DNA from: Allium sativum
Lineage: Eukaryota > Streptophyta > Magnoliopsida > Asparagales > Amaryllidaceae
DNA: 64,000 nucleotides
Reading direction: 5' to 3'
Assembly: GCA_030737875.1 (NCBI GenBank)
Contig: CM060912.1
Span: forward strand, 882,159,199 to 882,223,198
Shown: piece after piece, positions 1 to 11,228 of the stretch
How positions within the stretch are numbered: the first letter of the stretch is position 1
Layout of the letters: every line of letters begins with the position of its first letter
Translations under genes and position numbers: made by a program
The notes under the pieces: generated by a model
Told to the model about the DNA's origin: nothing
Database searches by the model: none
The model's input: the letters and a program-made list of their open reading frames with translations, nothing else

Positions 1-2109
1 ACAAATTGTTCACCTTTATCAATTTGTAATAGTTAAATCCAATTATCCTCCTTTGTCAATTTATGCTTGTTGAAACAAATTGGTCTCTTTGCCAAATTAC
101 AATAGTTAAAACAGACATGATCATTATTTTGGTACATAAGTTTTGAAAAAACAAATATATCACTTTTATCTGTTTGATAAATTTAAAATGGTCAGTTAAA
201 CAAACAGATCGCTTTTATTTATTTTGTCGGAATAGATTTGTTGACAAAACAATGTCATTATTTTTATTGTTTGACCAAATAGATTAATTGAACTAATACA
301 TTTATTTTATCAAGATATAATAGGAAGCAAAATTACATTTTGTTAATTAAATTTAGAATAAAACAAAAATTACATTTTTTTATTAAATAAAGAGTTAAAC
401 ACAAAGAGCATTTTGTAAAATAGGTTTGTGTTACCTCAAAATAGAAGTAACATTTCTTGAACATTTTTTTGGAATAAAACGTATATTTTTATTGGCATAA
501 CATGAAATAGGTTTTATAAGTAAATATAAAGATCATTTTTATTTGCGAACCTACATTAGAAATTATATTCAAATATAGGAATCATATTTTTGGTCAAACA
601 TACATTAGAATGTGTAGGTGAACTAAAACACATTTTTATGTGTTAGATTATATGTTGGAAATATATAACAAACAAACGTATCTTGTAGTTGTCATCCCCA
701 ATAATGCCATATAAATAAATCACCGTTTATGTGACATTAGAATTGTATAGGAAAATTTTACGAATAAAAATACATTTTTATTCGATATTAGAAATAAATT
801 ACATGATGGTTCATTATCATCAACTTGATAGTAGAATTGGATTGATTAAGTCCTTTAACCAATCATTTATTTTATGAACTGTTTGCTGGCTGAAAACCCC
901 ACACGGGTGTTGGGATGAAAATTGACCTACACTAATCCCAATATTTATTTGTATGTCGATCGAACGATCGACAGGCAGCGATGATCGTTATTATTTCATT
1001 TTAATGTTCACACAGTTATAGATTGCACTCTGGATGTGAATGGATGGTTTGATGATATTTATCATTACGGTTATATACATTCAATGTATGAAATCCATAT
1101 AACAAGTTATTTGGCAAATGATTGAGTCGCATTCCAATGCAGGATTTCTTTTAAAATAAGGAATATTTTTTAAAATAAGGAATATTTAGAAAAAGAACAT
1201 TGTAATATAAATATCTTTTAAATAAAGAATACCGTACTATAAAGGATAATTTATATAAAGAATATTTTGATATAAAGAATATTATTATATAATATTTAAC
1301 AAATAATGAAATGATGATTTCTATGTCCATTCTTGAATGGACTAAAACATAAAAATATATGTCTATTATGGTAAACTAGTTATTAATTAGGATAAATATT
1401 TTAAATAAGATTTTGTTGGAATTAGATAAAAGAATTAGGTTTTGGGTTGTCGTGAATGGTGTCTTAAATAACACTGTTCTTAAACCCCGTATTTAAAGGA
1501 TAAATCTTTTAATTAAGATTTTTAGAGTTTTCGATTATATTTAGTAGTTGAAATGAAAAGATATGTGAACTGGGTTTATTGTGAACTATGTTTTAAACGA
1601 CATTTGTTTTTTAACCCAAATTAAAACCAAGGTTAATTCCTTCAAAAATTGAAATAATCATTTAATAATGGATTTTTTTATATTAAAATCCAAATTGGAG
1701 TTTTAACGAATCTTTAAAAAAGAAGATTAAAGAATAAATTTATAAGATTTTATCTTTGATGATATTAATGGGAACCTTTCCCTAAAAATAAGATTATTCT
1801 ATATAAAAGAATATATTGAATTGGAATGAGGCGTTGAATGTGTTTTAATAGCACTTGATTTTTAATTATAAAATACGCAAGTTATTCCGAAAGACGGGGT
1901 TTAACCCATTCCGAATAATTATCACGACGATGAAGAGTCGAAGATATTGGAGACAGTGTTGAAGACCGACGATCCTCACATCGAATGGACAAGGACTACT
2001 GATGCTCTGGACTGATTTGCACCCAGGACAGGGATAAAGTGGTAGTTGTCCGGACGTATTGTTGATTGTTCAAATATGTGAGGTATAATGCCTCCGGTTT
2101 CATTCAGAC
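1..2109 (+). mobile_element. Element A: 5' LTR, first visible part (interrupted by element B)
   Basis: This stretch aligns base by base, with small indels, to 21977-24131 inside the second LTR of the same element. It is therefore the middle of element A's first LTR, and about 3.4 kb of that LTR lies before the window. It stops at 2109, where element B has inserted, and resumes at 16633. It has no coding sequence. It is AT-rich, with several inverted repeats: a near-perfect palindrome around 956-973 (TGTCGATCG-AA-CGATCGACA), GGGTT...AACCC hairpins at 1444-1497 and 1572-1617, and a GGAAT...ATTCC hairpin at 1823-1888. Divergence from the second LTR is clearly higher than between the two LTRs of element B, which fits A being the older, host element. 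Confidence 0.9.
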
Positions 2110-3019
2110 TGTAACAACCCGTAAAATCTGGGCCAGTTTAAAATTTTTATTTTGGCCATTTTAGCGAATTTAGATTATTTAAAATGAATTATTTTAAATA
2201 ATATCGACGTGAAATTTATTTTGAATATAATTCGAACGTATATATTATATACGTCGTCGTTAGAATATATAATAATTATATATAATTATAAAAGGAATAG
2301 AAAATGGCGCGGTAGTTCGAAAATTCGATTTCTAATTTCAAATGAATATACAGAATTCAATATAAGTCAGAATTGAACGAAACAAGAAATATTTGAATCT
2401 GTATAACTATATCTTTGTAACGAAGTTAACAAACTGTGATTTCATCTTAGAAATGATAAGATATGTCCAGTTTAAAATTAGAAATAGTCGCTGTGGAATT
2501 TATATATATTTTTATATATATATAAGGCCCTTAAAAATGGACATTTTGCAAATGACCTCGGATTTCGACGAAACCAGTTTTGTTGGGTCCGTGATGTAAA
2601 GTTATTGCTAGGTTTCAAATTTCATATTTTTTCGAATCAATATGTGAGCGTGGCAAAGGAAAACGCGTTTGACCAGTTTCCGTTGATTTTAATCGACTGG
2701 AAATTGGCCATTTTTCAAACGGTCTCAGAATTCGACGAAACTAGTTTTGTTAGGACCGTATCGTCAATACGAAGCTAGAAAATATTTTTCTGGAATTTTT
2801 CTAGTCAGTATGTGGCCCCGGTAATTTGAAATGTACGTTTAAAATTCAATATAGTGATTTAAATGAAAATTCAAAAGGAAACCGATGGTAACGATCAAAC
2901 CAGCTTGCGATACATATCCCATTGTGTTCGGAATGGGGGTAAAACGCTATGGACGACAGGCGATGGACCTCGTTTCGAGGTCGTAAGTAAAAGTCAACTT
3001 TTTGAATAATTAAAAAAAA

Positions 3020-3356
3020 AATATAATATTTTAATTTCCCTCCCTCCCTCCTTATCTCCCGCTTGGCCCCCCCCCTTTCATTTCGATTCAGACGAAAGAA
3101 AAAAAAAAAAAAAAAAAAACCCTAAAACCTAAATCGCCAGCCCCCCCCCCTCGCACGAACTCCGACGAAGCCCCCTGGAGCGCCGTCGCCCCCCTCAAGA
3201 CCGCCGCACCGACGAAGCAGCCCCCCTCCCCCTCGAGACCGCACCGACGAAACAACCCCCCCGTTCGAGCCCTGAAGGCATCGAGCGCAACCCCGAGGCA
3301 GCGACGCCTTGCCACCTTCAGCCGCCTCCCCGTTCGAACCTCGAGCCCCCTCTGTA
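3020..3356 (+). promoter_or_regulatory. GC-rich leader island in element B LTR
   Basis: A sharp compositional switch in AT-rich DNA: C-rich tracts (CCTCCCTCC, runs of 9-10 C), an A-run of about 20, then CCCTAAAACC and about 220 bp with many CpG. The stretch ends CCCTCT followed by GTAAGT at 3354, a good splice donor. CCCTAAA-type leaders just after a promoter are also found in the LTR of the coding element at 32256-32423. I infer that this is the transcription start and 5' leader of the element. No clear TATA box was picked out, so the exact start is unknown. The same island occurs in the 3' LTR at about 10795-11137. Confidence 0.5.
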
Positions 3357-3954
3357 AGTTTTAAATTGTATTTTATTTTTATTTATTTTATTTTTATTTT
3401 ATATATAAACTGAGATTTTTTTTTTAAAAAAAAAAAAAAGGGGTTTAAACTGAAATTTTTAGAAAAGTTAAAACTGTTTTTGGTAAAAGAAAAACAGATT
3501 TTTGATACAAATAAAAATTGAATTTTTAAGTAAAAGAAAAACTGAATTTTTAAGTAAAAGAAAAACTGAATTTTTAGATAAAAGAAAAACTGATTTTTTT
3601 TAAAGGGCAAAAACTGATTTTTCTTAGGGTTTTAAAAATGATATTTTTAAAAAGTAATAAAACTGAAAAGTTAGGATTTTTAATATATAAAAGTTAGGAT
3701 TTTTAAGTTATAAAAATTTAGATTTTTAATTTATAAAAGTTCAGATTTTTGTATTAGGAAAAACCAGATCTTTATATTTGTAGAAAAATAAAAACTGATT
3801 TTACTTTATGGTTTTTAAAAATGAATTTGCTTTGAAAATATAATTTTTGTATTGTTTAAATCGAAATAAAAATATGATCTTTATATTGTTTACATAGAAG
3901 AAAATTTAGATCTTTATATATGAAAGCGAAGAATAAAAATTAGTTTTTATATTG

Positions 3955-4560
3955 AATGGCGAAATAAAAATTCGATTTTTATATATAGAACTTTGAACTA
4001 AAAATTCGATTTTTATATATTGAACTTCGAAAGAAAAATTCGATTTTTATATATTGAACTTCGAAAGAAAAATTCGATTTTTATATATTGAACTTTGAAC
4101 TAAAAATTCGATTTTTATATATTGAACTTTGAACTAAAAATTCGATTTTTATATATTGAACTTCGAAAGAAAAATTCGATTTTTATATATTGAACTTTGA
4201 AATGGAAATTCGATTTTTACATATTGAACTTCGAAAGAAAAATATAGTTTTTATATATTGAACTTCGAAAGAAAAATATAGTTTTTACATATTGAACTTC
4301 GAAAGAAAGATATAGTTTTTAGATATTGAACTTCGAAAGAAAAATATAGTTTTTATATATTGAACTTCGAAAGAAAAATATAGTTTTTACATATTGAACT
4401 TCGAAAGAAAGATATAGTTTTTAGATATTGAACTTCGAAAGAAAAATATAGTTTTTATATGTTGAACTTTGAAATAAAAATTCGATTTTTATATATTGAA
4501 CTTCGAACTAAAAATATGATTTTTATATATTGAATAGCGATGTAAAAATTCGATTTTTAC
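3955..4560 (+). repeat. 33-34 bp tandem array in element B 5' LTR
   Basis: About 17 head-to-tail units, each with a TTTTTATATATTGAACTT core followed by CGAAAGAAAAA or TGAACTAAAAA. Early units carry ATTCGA and middle units carry ATATAG before the T-run. In the middle a higher-order alternation of TATATATT, ACATATT and AGATATT variants is visible, suggesting that blocks of units were duplicated. A more degenerate array with AAACTGAATTTTTAAG-type units lies just upstream at about 3395-3620. Confidence 0.9.
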
Positions 4561-6675
4561 ATATGTAGTGAAAGCAGCAACGAAGATGACGAAGAGACGA
4601 TAACGAAGAAGACTTCTGCAAATGAAGTGCCGTGGAGCTTGGATAGCTTTCGGTGAGAACTTCTCACTCTTAATTCTATTTTTCTAGTTATATATATATA
4701 TATACTAGGATGCAGACGGTGCTTATTAGAAGCACCCGACACCCGTCCACATACCATGGACTTGTTTGTTTGGATGTTTGGTGATTGATTGAGATATTGG
4801 TTTGAATGTGATTTGTGGTGTGAAAAAAAAATCGAATCGATAAATTGGTTAGGATTAGACGTGCGCCGTTATAAGGCGAAGGAGTAAGGCTAGGTTAGAC
4901 CCTTACTCCAAATTTTGTGGTTTGCATAACGAAAGTGAATTTGATTGATATGTGAATGGCGTGGGCCTTCACTAGACCGGGGACAAGGCTAGGCCTTATC
5001 CCGTTTTTAGTATCGTGCCGTTATGCCGCCGAAATTTTCTAAAATATGTTAGAAAAATAAAAATATCATTTTATTGAATAAATGAATTGAATAGAAATTC
5101 ATAAGTTGAAATAAAATGTTTTATCGTTAAAAAATATAATTTTTAACGTGAAGTGAATAAAATAGAATATTCATTTACAAACCAGACGGTTTGTTTATGT
5201 ACACCTATTTGAATGACGTTGATTGGGTCGATAAATTTTACACATCGCCTAACTGCACAAATAAAATATGTGTTCGATTGTTTGAAACCCCACACGGGTG
5301 TTGGGATGAAATTTGAAGTTCACTCATCCTGATTGATTGAATATGTCGATCGATTGATTGACAGGCTGTTATAAGCGTTGAATATCTATATTTGATGCTT
5401 TTACAGTGTAGTGCACTTTGGTTGATGGTTGATTATTTTCAATGTTATTATATACATGTGTTGTATGAAAATCCATATAATTAATTTTATATGGTAATTG
5501 ATTGGGCCTCATTCCAATTTGAAAAATAAAGAATATTATAAAATAAAAGTTCATGTGTTGACAGTACTCATTCATTGAGATTGGTCATGTGTTGAACAAA
5601 ATATTTTGATAATAACAACTATTTTGAAAAAGAAATATTTGAAATAGAATATTTGAAAATAGAAATTTATGAAGCCGTGTTGATTAGATTGACGCCATTT
5701 TGACGTGAACGATATTTATATCGATTTTATTCATCTTAAAAATGAATATTGAAAAACGATTTCGAAATGAATTGAATTGAAAACGAATGCGAATTGAATT
5801 GAAAACGAATTCAAATTGAATTGAAATTTGAATTGAATAGAAATGGATTTTAAAACGAATTTATAAAGAAGAATTCAATTTTGATTTGAATTGAAATGGA
5901 AGTTGAAAATGTTTTGAAACGAATTTAAAACTATTTATATAATTCGTTTTAAATAAAAATCGACGAAGTATATATTATATATATTATATATATAATATAA
6001 TGGCCTGAATAGAACGCGCCGCGCCGCGGCAGTTCGTGAATTTCGACCATTTATTTCAAACGGACATTGCGGGAGATCCGACCGTCGGATTCTCCTAAAA
6101 CCGGAACCGTTGGGTTCGTATCGAAAAGAGCTTTCTAACGAAGATTAGAAATTTGAAATCTAACGGTTGGATTTGGAATTATGTCCAAATCAAATTCGAA
6201 AAAGGTCGCTGTAAGTGCAGTTCGATGGCCATTGATGGAAATCGACTGTACGGGCCTTGATAAAATTATTAAAAATAGTAATAATTTGTGTAAAATCATA
6301 AGAAATGATTTGTGAAAAATTGGGATGAAAAACTCCATATTTGAAAAGATAAAAATGGATTTTTATCGAAATGAACTAGTTTTGAACTAGAATTATAATT
6401 CTATTTATTTTTAAATAAATAAATTGAATTCGAAAAGGGTTTTAAAAGTAACCAAAATTCCAATGATTGCATTGGAGTGGATTTGAATCGAAATTGTCTT
6501 CGGAATGTTTCGATGTTGGAATTCGTGATTATACAGGTGTTGTTATGGAAATTTGAAAGATATATATGTATATCGTTATTTCCAATACGACATTTGTTAG
6601 TCGTAGAATTCGATATTGAATATAAGCCGATATATTTTCTATTCAGAGCCTTGTATTGAATATCGAATGTGATTT

Positions 6676-6996
6676 GGGTTTGTCGTGAATGGTGTCTTCA
6701 CTAACACTGTTCTTGAACCCAGTTGAGAAAAGATTAAATCTTTTTATTTAGATTTAATGAAGTGTACCAATTAAATGATATTTAATTGGAATTGAATTGA
6801 TATTGATTTTTGGGTTTATCGTGAACAGTGTTTTAAATAACACTCGTTCTTTAACCCGATAATTAATGGAATGATTTTTGGGTTTATCGTGAACAGTGTT
6901 TTTAAATAACACTCGTTCTTTAACCCGATAATTAATGGAATGTGACTTTGGGTTTATCGCGAACCGTGTTTTTAGATGACACTGATTCTTTAACCC
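6676..6996 (+). repeat. Four GGGTT...AACCC inverted-repeat modules in element B LTR
   Basis: Modules at 6676-6720, 6812-6857, 6880-6926 and 6950-6996. Each starts GGGTT and ends AACCC, with internal arms of the type GTGTT...AACAC and GAAC...GTTC, so each can fold as one long hairpin in RNA or as a cruciform. The second to fourth units are close copies of each other. Related modules occur in element A (1444-1497, 1572-1617 and their counterparts near 23466). Confidence 0.75.
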
Positions 6997-8850
6997 AGTC
7001 ACAGATTAAAACTAAGTGGAGTTTTAATGAATCTTTAATTAGATTGAAAAGATCGAGAATGGAGTATCACCAGTTTTGCTCCAGGCGATAGTTAAATCTT
7101 TAATTAGATTTGAACGTGAAATTTAGAAACTAACTGTCGGTTAGCCAAGCAGAATGGTTTTCTGGATATTGATCTGATGTTGGTTTCGGCCTTCGGGGTT
7201 AATATTTGGGGAATTATTCTCTTGGTTAATTTACGGTTAGTGACTAATGAATTGGAATGAGGCGTATGTTGTGTTTGTGTAACACTTATTTAAATATACG
7301 CGAGTTATTCGGAAAGACCGGGTTTATCCCATTCTGGATAACTGATACGACGATAAGTCGAAGATGAAGACGATGGTCGAAGACCGGAGGTCTTCACGTC
7401 GTTTGGGTGATAACTGATGATCTTGATTGGGCTGTACACCCAAGAAGATGGAAACAGTTAGTGATCGTCCAGACGTACTTGGAGATCGATGGATATGCGG
7501 GGTACTAGGTGCCTCCGGTTTCGTTCAGGCCCAGAACGGACTTGTAAATGGACTGTGTGTCTGACATTGGATTTCATTCTGTGTGACTGATATCGGTTGC
7601 ATAGAATGGTTTGCCTGTGTGGCATGCTAAGATGCAAATGATCAAGGCTTCTGTTGAAAAGCAAAGTCTTGTGGTGATGATCAAAGCACGGCCTTTGTGG
7701 CGTAGCTTTGTGTAACGTTTACCTCGCGTGTTTCACACCCGGTATGAACCAAAAACGGGAGAGGACATCAGGGAGGACTTGCGTTTCTTTCTAGCTAGAA
7801 GTGGCGTCAGTGGTTTTACACGCCCTGACGAGTTTGACTTATGTGGTTGTTGCGGTTGCGAGGCGCCTCGGTTATATCGGTTTCGGCCGATGCATTCTGG
7901 TCGGCTGACGGACCAGACTTACGCCCCAAAGGGCGGAGAAACGTAGTGTTCAGGCATAATAATCCACATCGGTGGACCGGCCCTGACGATCTAAAGGGTT
8001 GATGCGTTCTGATCCTGAGACATGGGCTAGATTGTCTCGAATCGGTTGAGGACTATCTTTTGCCTCGGTTCATAGACGGAAATCCAATTTCCAAATACGT
8101 GACTTTGCGGTTTTATTTGTAAACCTATATATGGCGACATGATATATGGTACCCATGCCGCCTATGATTGATACTTATGATTTGAAGTTGTTTTATACAC
8201 TAAGCACTTATAATAGTATCAAATGATTTGTTTTGAACGTATCAAGCATTCTTTGGCTGTTATAAGGGAAAACCCTATCCTCGACTGCGTTGCATTGTGT
8301 GATGGGACCTGGGTCTTATAACAGCTTCATTTTTCTTTATTTAGCATTGCGCTGTTTGTTTTATGCACTGGTATTCTTGGGAGGAAACCCGTTCCGTGTT
8401 ATACGGCGTGGTCCCTTGATTTACCTAATGATTTAAAATAAAGATTAATAACTGTTTTAGTTCTCACACCAGTCACATGACTGACCTGGAGTTTATTGTT
8501 TTGACCTAAACTCTGGGTGCCCCTATTTTGACACGGGCAGCTAGTAGTTTCGGTTTTGCAGATTTATATTCACAGGATCCTGGTTTACAGCTGGAACGAT
8601 ATCCGGAAAGCTTTGTATCCGTATATCTCATTCTAGTTGTGTGTTGTATTATTTTTCCGCTGCTATGTATTTAAATGTAATTTAAATCTCTGATATTTCT
8701 GTGTAATACTCATTTGTACTCTGTATATTCTTGTAATCTGATGCATTGTTGTAATATACGATGAAACGTTCTTCTGTATGCGTTCTGTTGTGGCTTGTTC
8801 TCGAACTATCCGACGCTTTCCTTTACGGGGAAGTTGCGGGTATTCACAGT

Positions 8851-8865
8851 TGGTATCAGAGCTTT
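8851..8865 (+). other. Primer-binding site of element B
   Basis: TGGTATCAGAGCTTT, complementary to the 3' end of plant initiator methionyl tRNA, located two bases after the CA end of the 5' LTR. Confidence 0.92.
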
Positions 8866-9875
8866 GGTTTACAAAGCTCAGAGAATAAGACACATTAGAA
8901 ACATACGAAAGAATTCATCAGATATTGGATTAACAATATCCAATTAGAATGACTCGTTAGAGATAGGATCAGTAGTATCCTAGAACGAGTGTGAAGAGTA
9001 TATTTTTCAAATGAAAACATTCGTTGTTTTGAAAATTTAAATCAACTATTCGTATTTGATTATTTATTTATATTGATTTGGACAATGCAGTATATAAAGA
9101 TTTTGGGTATACGTCTGATCCACGTGTATTCGAAGTTTTAATATACTGGATAGATATAGAATCACACCCTAGTCGCCCGAAGATGATTCTGATGATAGTT
9201 CGAACATCATCAGAATTGGTATTCGTGTTTCGAAGGTGTGACATCTATATATTTCCATTAGGCTGGTGTGAGAACCAAAACTTATATATAGCTAGAATAC
9301 ATTGTTGTGAATTGGCATCAAAACATGATTTTCTTTATATATATCAAAATTATGAATTTGAAACGTTAAATTCACTAATTGATTGATGTTTGTGTTGTTT
9401 GTTTATTTGTTTGCTAATTTTGAACCATTTAGTCTAATTGAATCAAATATTGACTTGTATTGAAAATTGGTTGCATTTGCTTGCATATACATGTATATCA
9501 TTGAACAGGTCATAGCAAGGAGGCTAGAGCCAGAGAATAAAATTTGTTTGCCCGACAAATAGGTACATGTTTATTACATAATTTCCTGTTTTGCTTGGGT
9601 GATGATGATTTTGTGAGCCTATTGGCTAGCCGCTTGGCTTTTTCTTTTTCTTTTTGAGATCTGAAGGACCGGGGAAGCTATTTGAAATTCCCCGATGCTC
9701 CCATTGCAGGGGAGGTTATGGCGAAATTTTTCGAAAATTTAGGGTGTTAGCCAAATTTTTGAAGTTTTGAAAATTCTCAGAAACTGAAAAGTTAGAGAAT
9801 GGAAGCCAGATCGAACGTAGAGCTGAATAATCAAACCACTTTCGACTTTGTTCCTTTTCGGGGACGAAAAGTTTT

Positions 9876-9888
9876 AAGTGGGGGAGAT
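9876..9888 (+). other. Polypurine tract of element B
   Basis: AAGTGGGGGAGAT directly before the TGTAAC start of the 3' LTR. It is preceded by GGGGACGAAAAGTTTT, an extended motif shared with element A and with the coding chromovirus. Confidence 0.9.
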
Positions 9889-11197
9889 TGTAACAACCCG
9901 TAAAATCTGGGCCAGTTTAAAATTTTTATTTTGGCCATTTTAGCGAATTTAGATTATTTAAAATGAATTATTTTAAATAATATCGACGTGAAATTTATTT
10001 TGAATATAATTCGAACGTATATATTATATACGTCGTCGTTAGAATATATAATAATTATATATAATTATAAAAGGAATAGAAAATGGCGCGGTAGTTCGAA
10101 AATTCGATTTCTAATTTCAAATGAATATACAGAATTCAATATAAGTCAGAATTGAACGAAACAAGAAATATTTGAATCTGTATAACTATATCTTTGTAAC
10201 GAAGTTAACAAACTGTGATTTCATCTTAGAAATGATAAGATATGTCCAGTTTAAAATTAGAAATAGTCGCTGTGGAATTTATATATATTTTTATATATAT
10301 AAGGCCCTTAAAAATGGACATTTTGCAAATGACCTCGGATTTCGACGAAACCAGTTTTGTTGGGTCCGTGATGTAAAGTTATTGCTAGGTTTCAAATTTC
10401 ATATTTTTTCGAATCAATATGTGAGCGTGGCAAAGGAAAACGCGTTTGACCAGTTTCCGTTGATTTTAATCGACTGGAAATTGGCCATTTTTCAAACGGT
10501 CTCAGAATTCGACGAAACTAGTTTTGTTAGGACCGTATCGTCAATACGAAGCTAGAAAATATTTTTCTGGAATTTTTCTAGTCAGTATGTGGCCCCGGTA
10601 ATTTGAAATGTACGTTTAAAATTCAATATAGTGATTTAAATGAAAATTCAAAAGGAAACCGATGGTAACGATCAAACCAGCTTGCGATACATATCCCATT
10701 GTGTTCGGAATGGGGGTAAAACGCTATGGACGACAGGCGGTGGACCTCGTTTCGAGGTCGTAAGTAAAAGTCAACTTTTTGAATAATTAAAAAAAAAAAT
10801 ATATAATATTTTAATTTCCCTCCCTCCCTCCTTATCTCCCGCTTGGCCCCCCCCCCTTTCATTTCGATTCAGACGAAAGAAAAAAAAAAAAAAAAAAACC
10901 CTAAAACCTAAATCGCCAGCCCCCCCCCCCTCGCACGAACTCCGACGAAGCCCCCTGGAGCGCCGTCGCCCCCCTCAAGACCGCCGCACCGACGAAGCAG
11001 CCCCCCTCCCCCTCGAGACCGCACCGACGAAACAACCCCCCCGTTCGAGCCCTGAAGGCATCGAGCGCAACCCCGAGGCAGCGACGCCTTGCCACCTTCA
11101 GCCGCCTCCCCGTTCGAACCTCGAGCCCCCTCTGTAAGTTTTAAATTGTATTTTATTTTTATTTATTTTATTTTTATTTTATATATAAACTGAGATT

Positions 11198-11228
<31 letters not shown>

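Larger units (their letters stand above)
2110..8848 (+). repeat. Element B 5' LTR (6739 bp)
   Basis: Bounded by TGTAACAACC at the left and TTCACA at the right, with the primer-binding site two bases further on. It is nearly identical to 9889-16630. Layout: an AT-rich 5' part to about 3020; a GC-rich leader to about 3353 that ends in a splice-donor-like GTAAGT; degenerate 27-30 bp repeats at 3395-3620; a 33-34 bp tandem array at about 3955-4560; and an inverted-repeat-rich 3' half. Short open frames inside it, such as 7728-7946 and 5369-5575, have no recognisable domain and are probably chance frames. LTRs this long are exceptional; plant gypsy LTRs are usually 0.3-4 kb. Confidence 0.93.
8849..9888 (+). 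mobile_element. Element B internal region (1040 bp, non-coding)
   Basis: The sequence between the LTRs. It starts with a GT dinucleotide and the primer-binding site, and ends with the extended polypurine tract. The longest open frame (9078-9386, 102 codons) has no gag, CCHC or other retroelement motif, and codon use shows nothing convincing, so I do not call a gene. Nothing resembling gag-pol remains. The near-PPT part shares GGGGACGAAA with the coding chromovirus at 39913-39922, which ties element B to that lineage. Confidence 0.88.

Noticed and set aside
7403..7460. Hammerhead-ribozyme-like CTGATGA (7414) with a hairpin and GAAAC (7451), which would make element B a retrozyme
   Set aside because: Extra bases separate the hairpin from GAAA, no matching stems I and III or cleavage triplet were found, and element A keeps the hairpin but lacks both core motifs. 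The hairpin itself may be real; the ribozyme is not supported.
9078..9386. 102-codon frame in the element B interior as a remnant gag
   Set aside because: No CCHC knuckle or gag block, and no support from element A, whose interior is too short to hold it.
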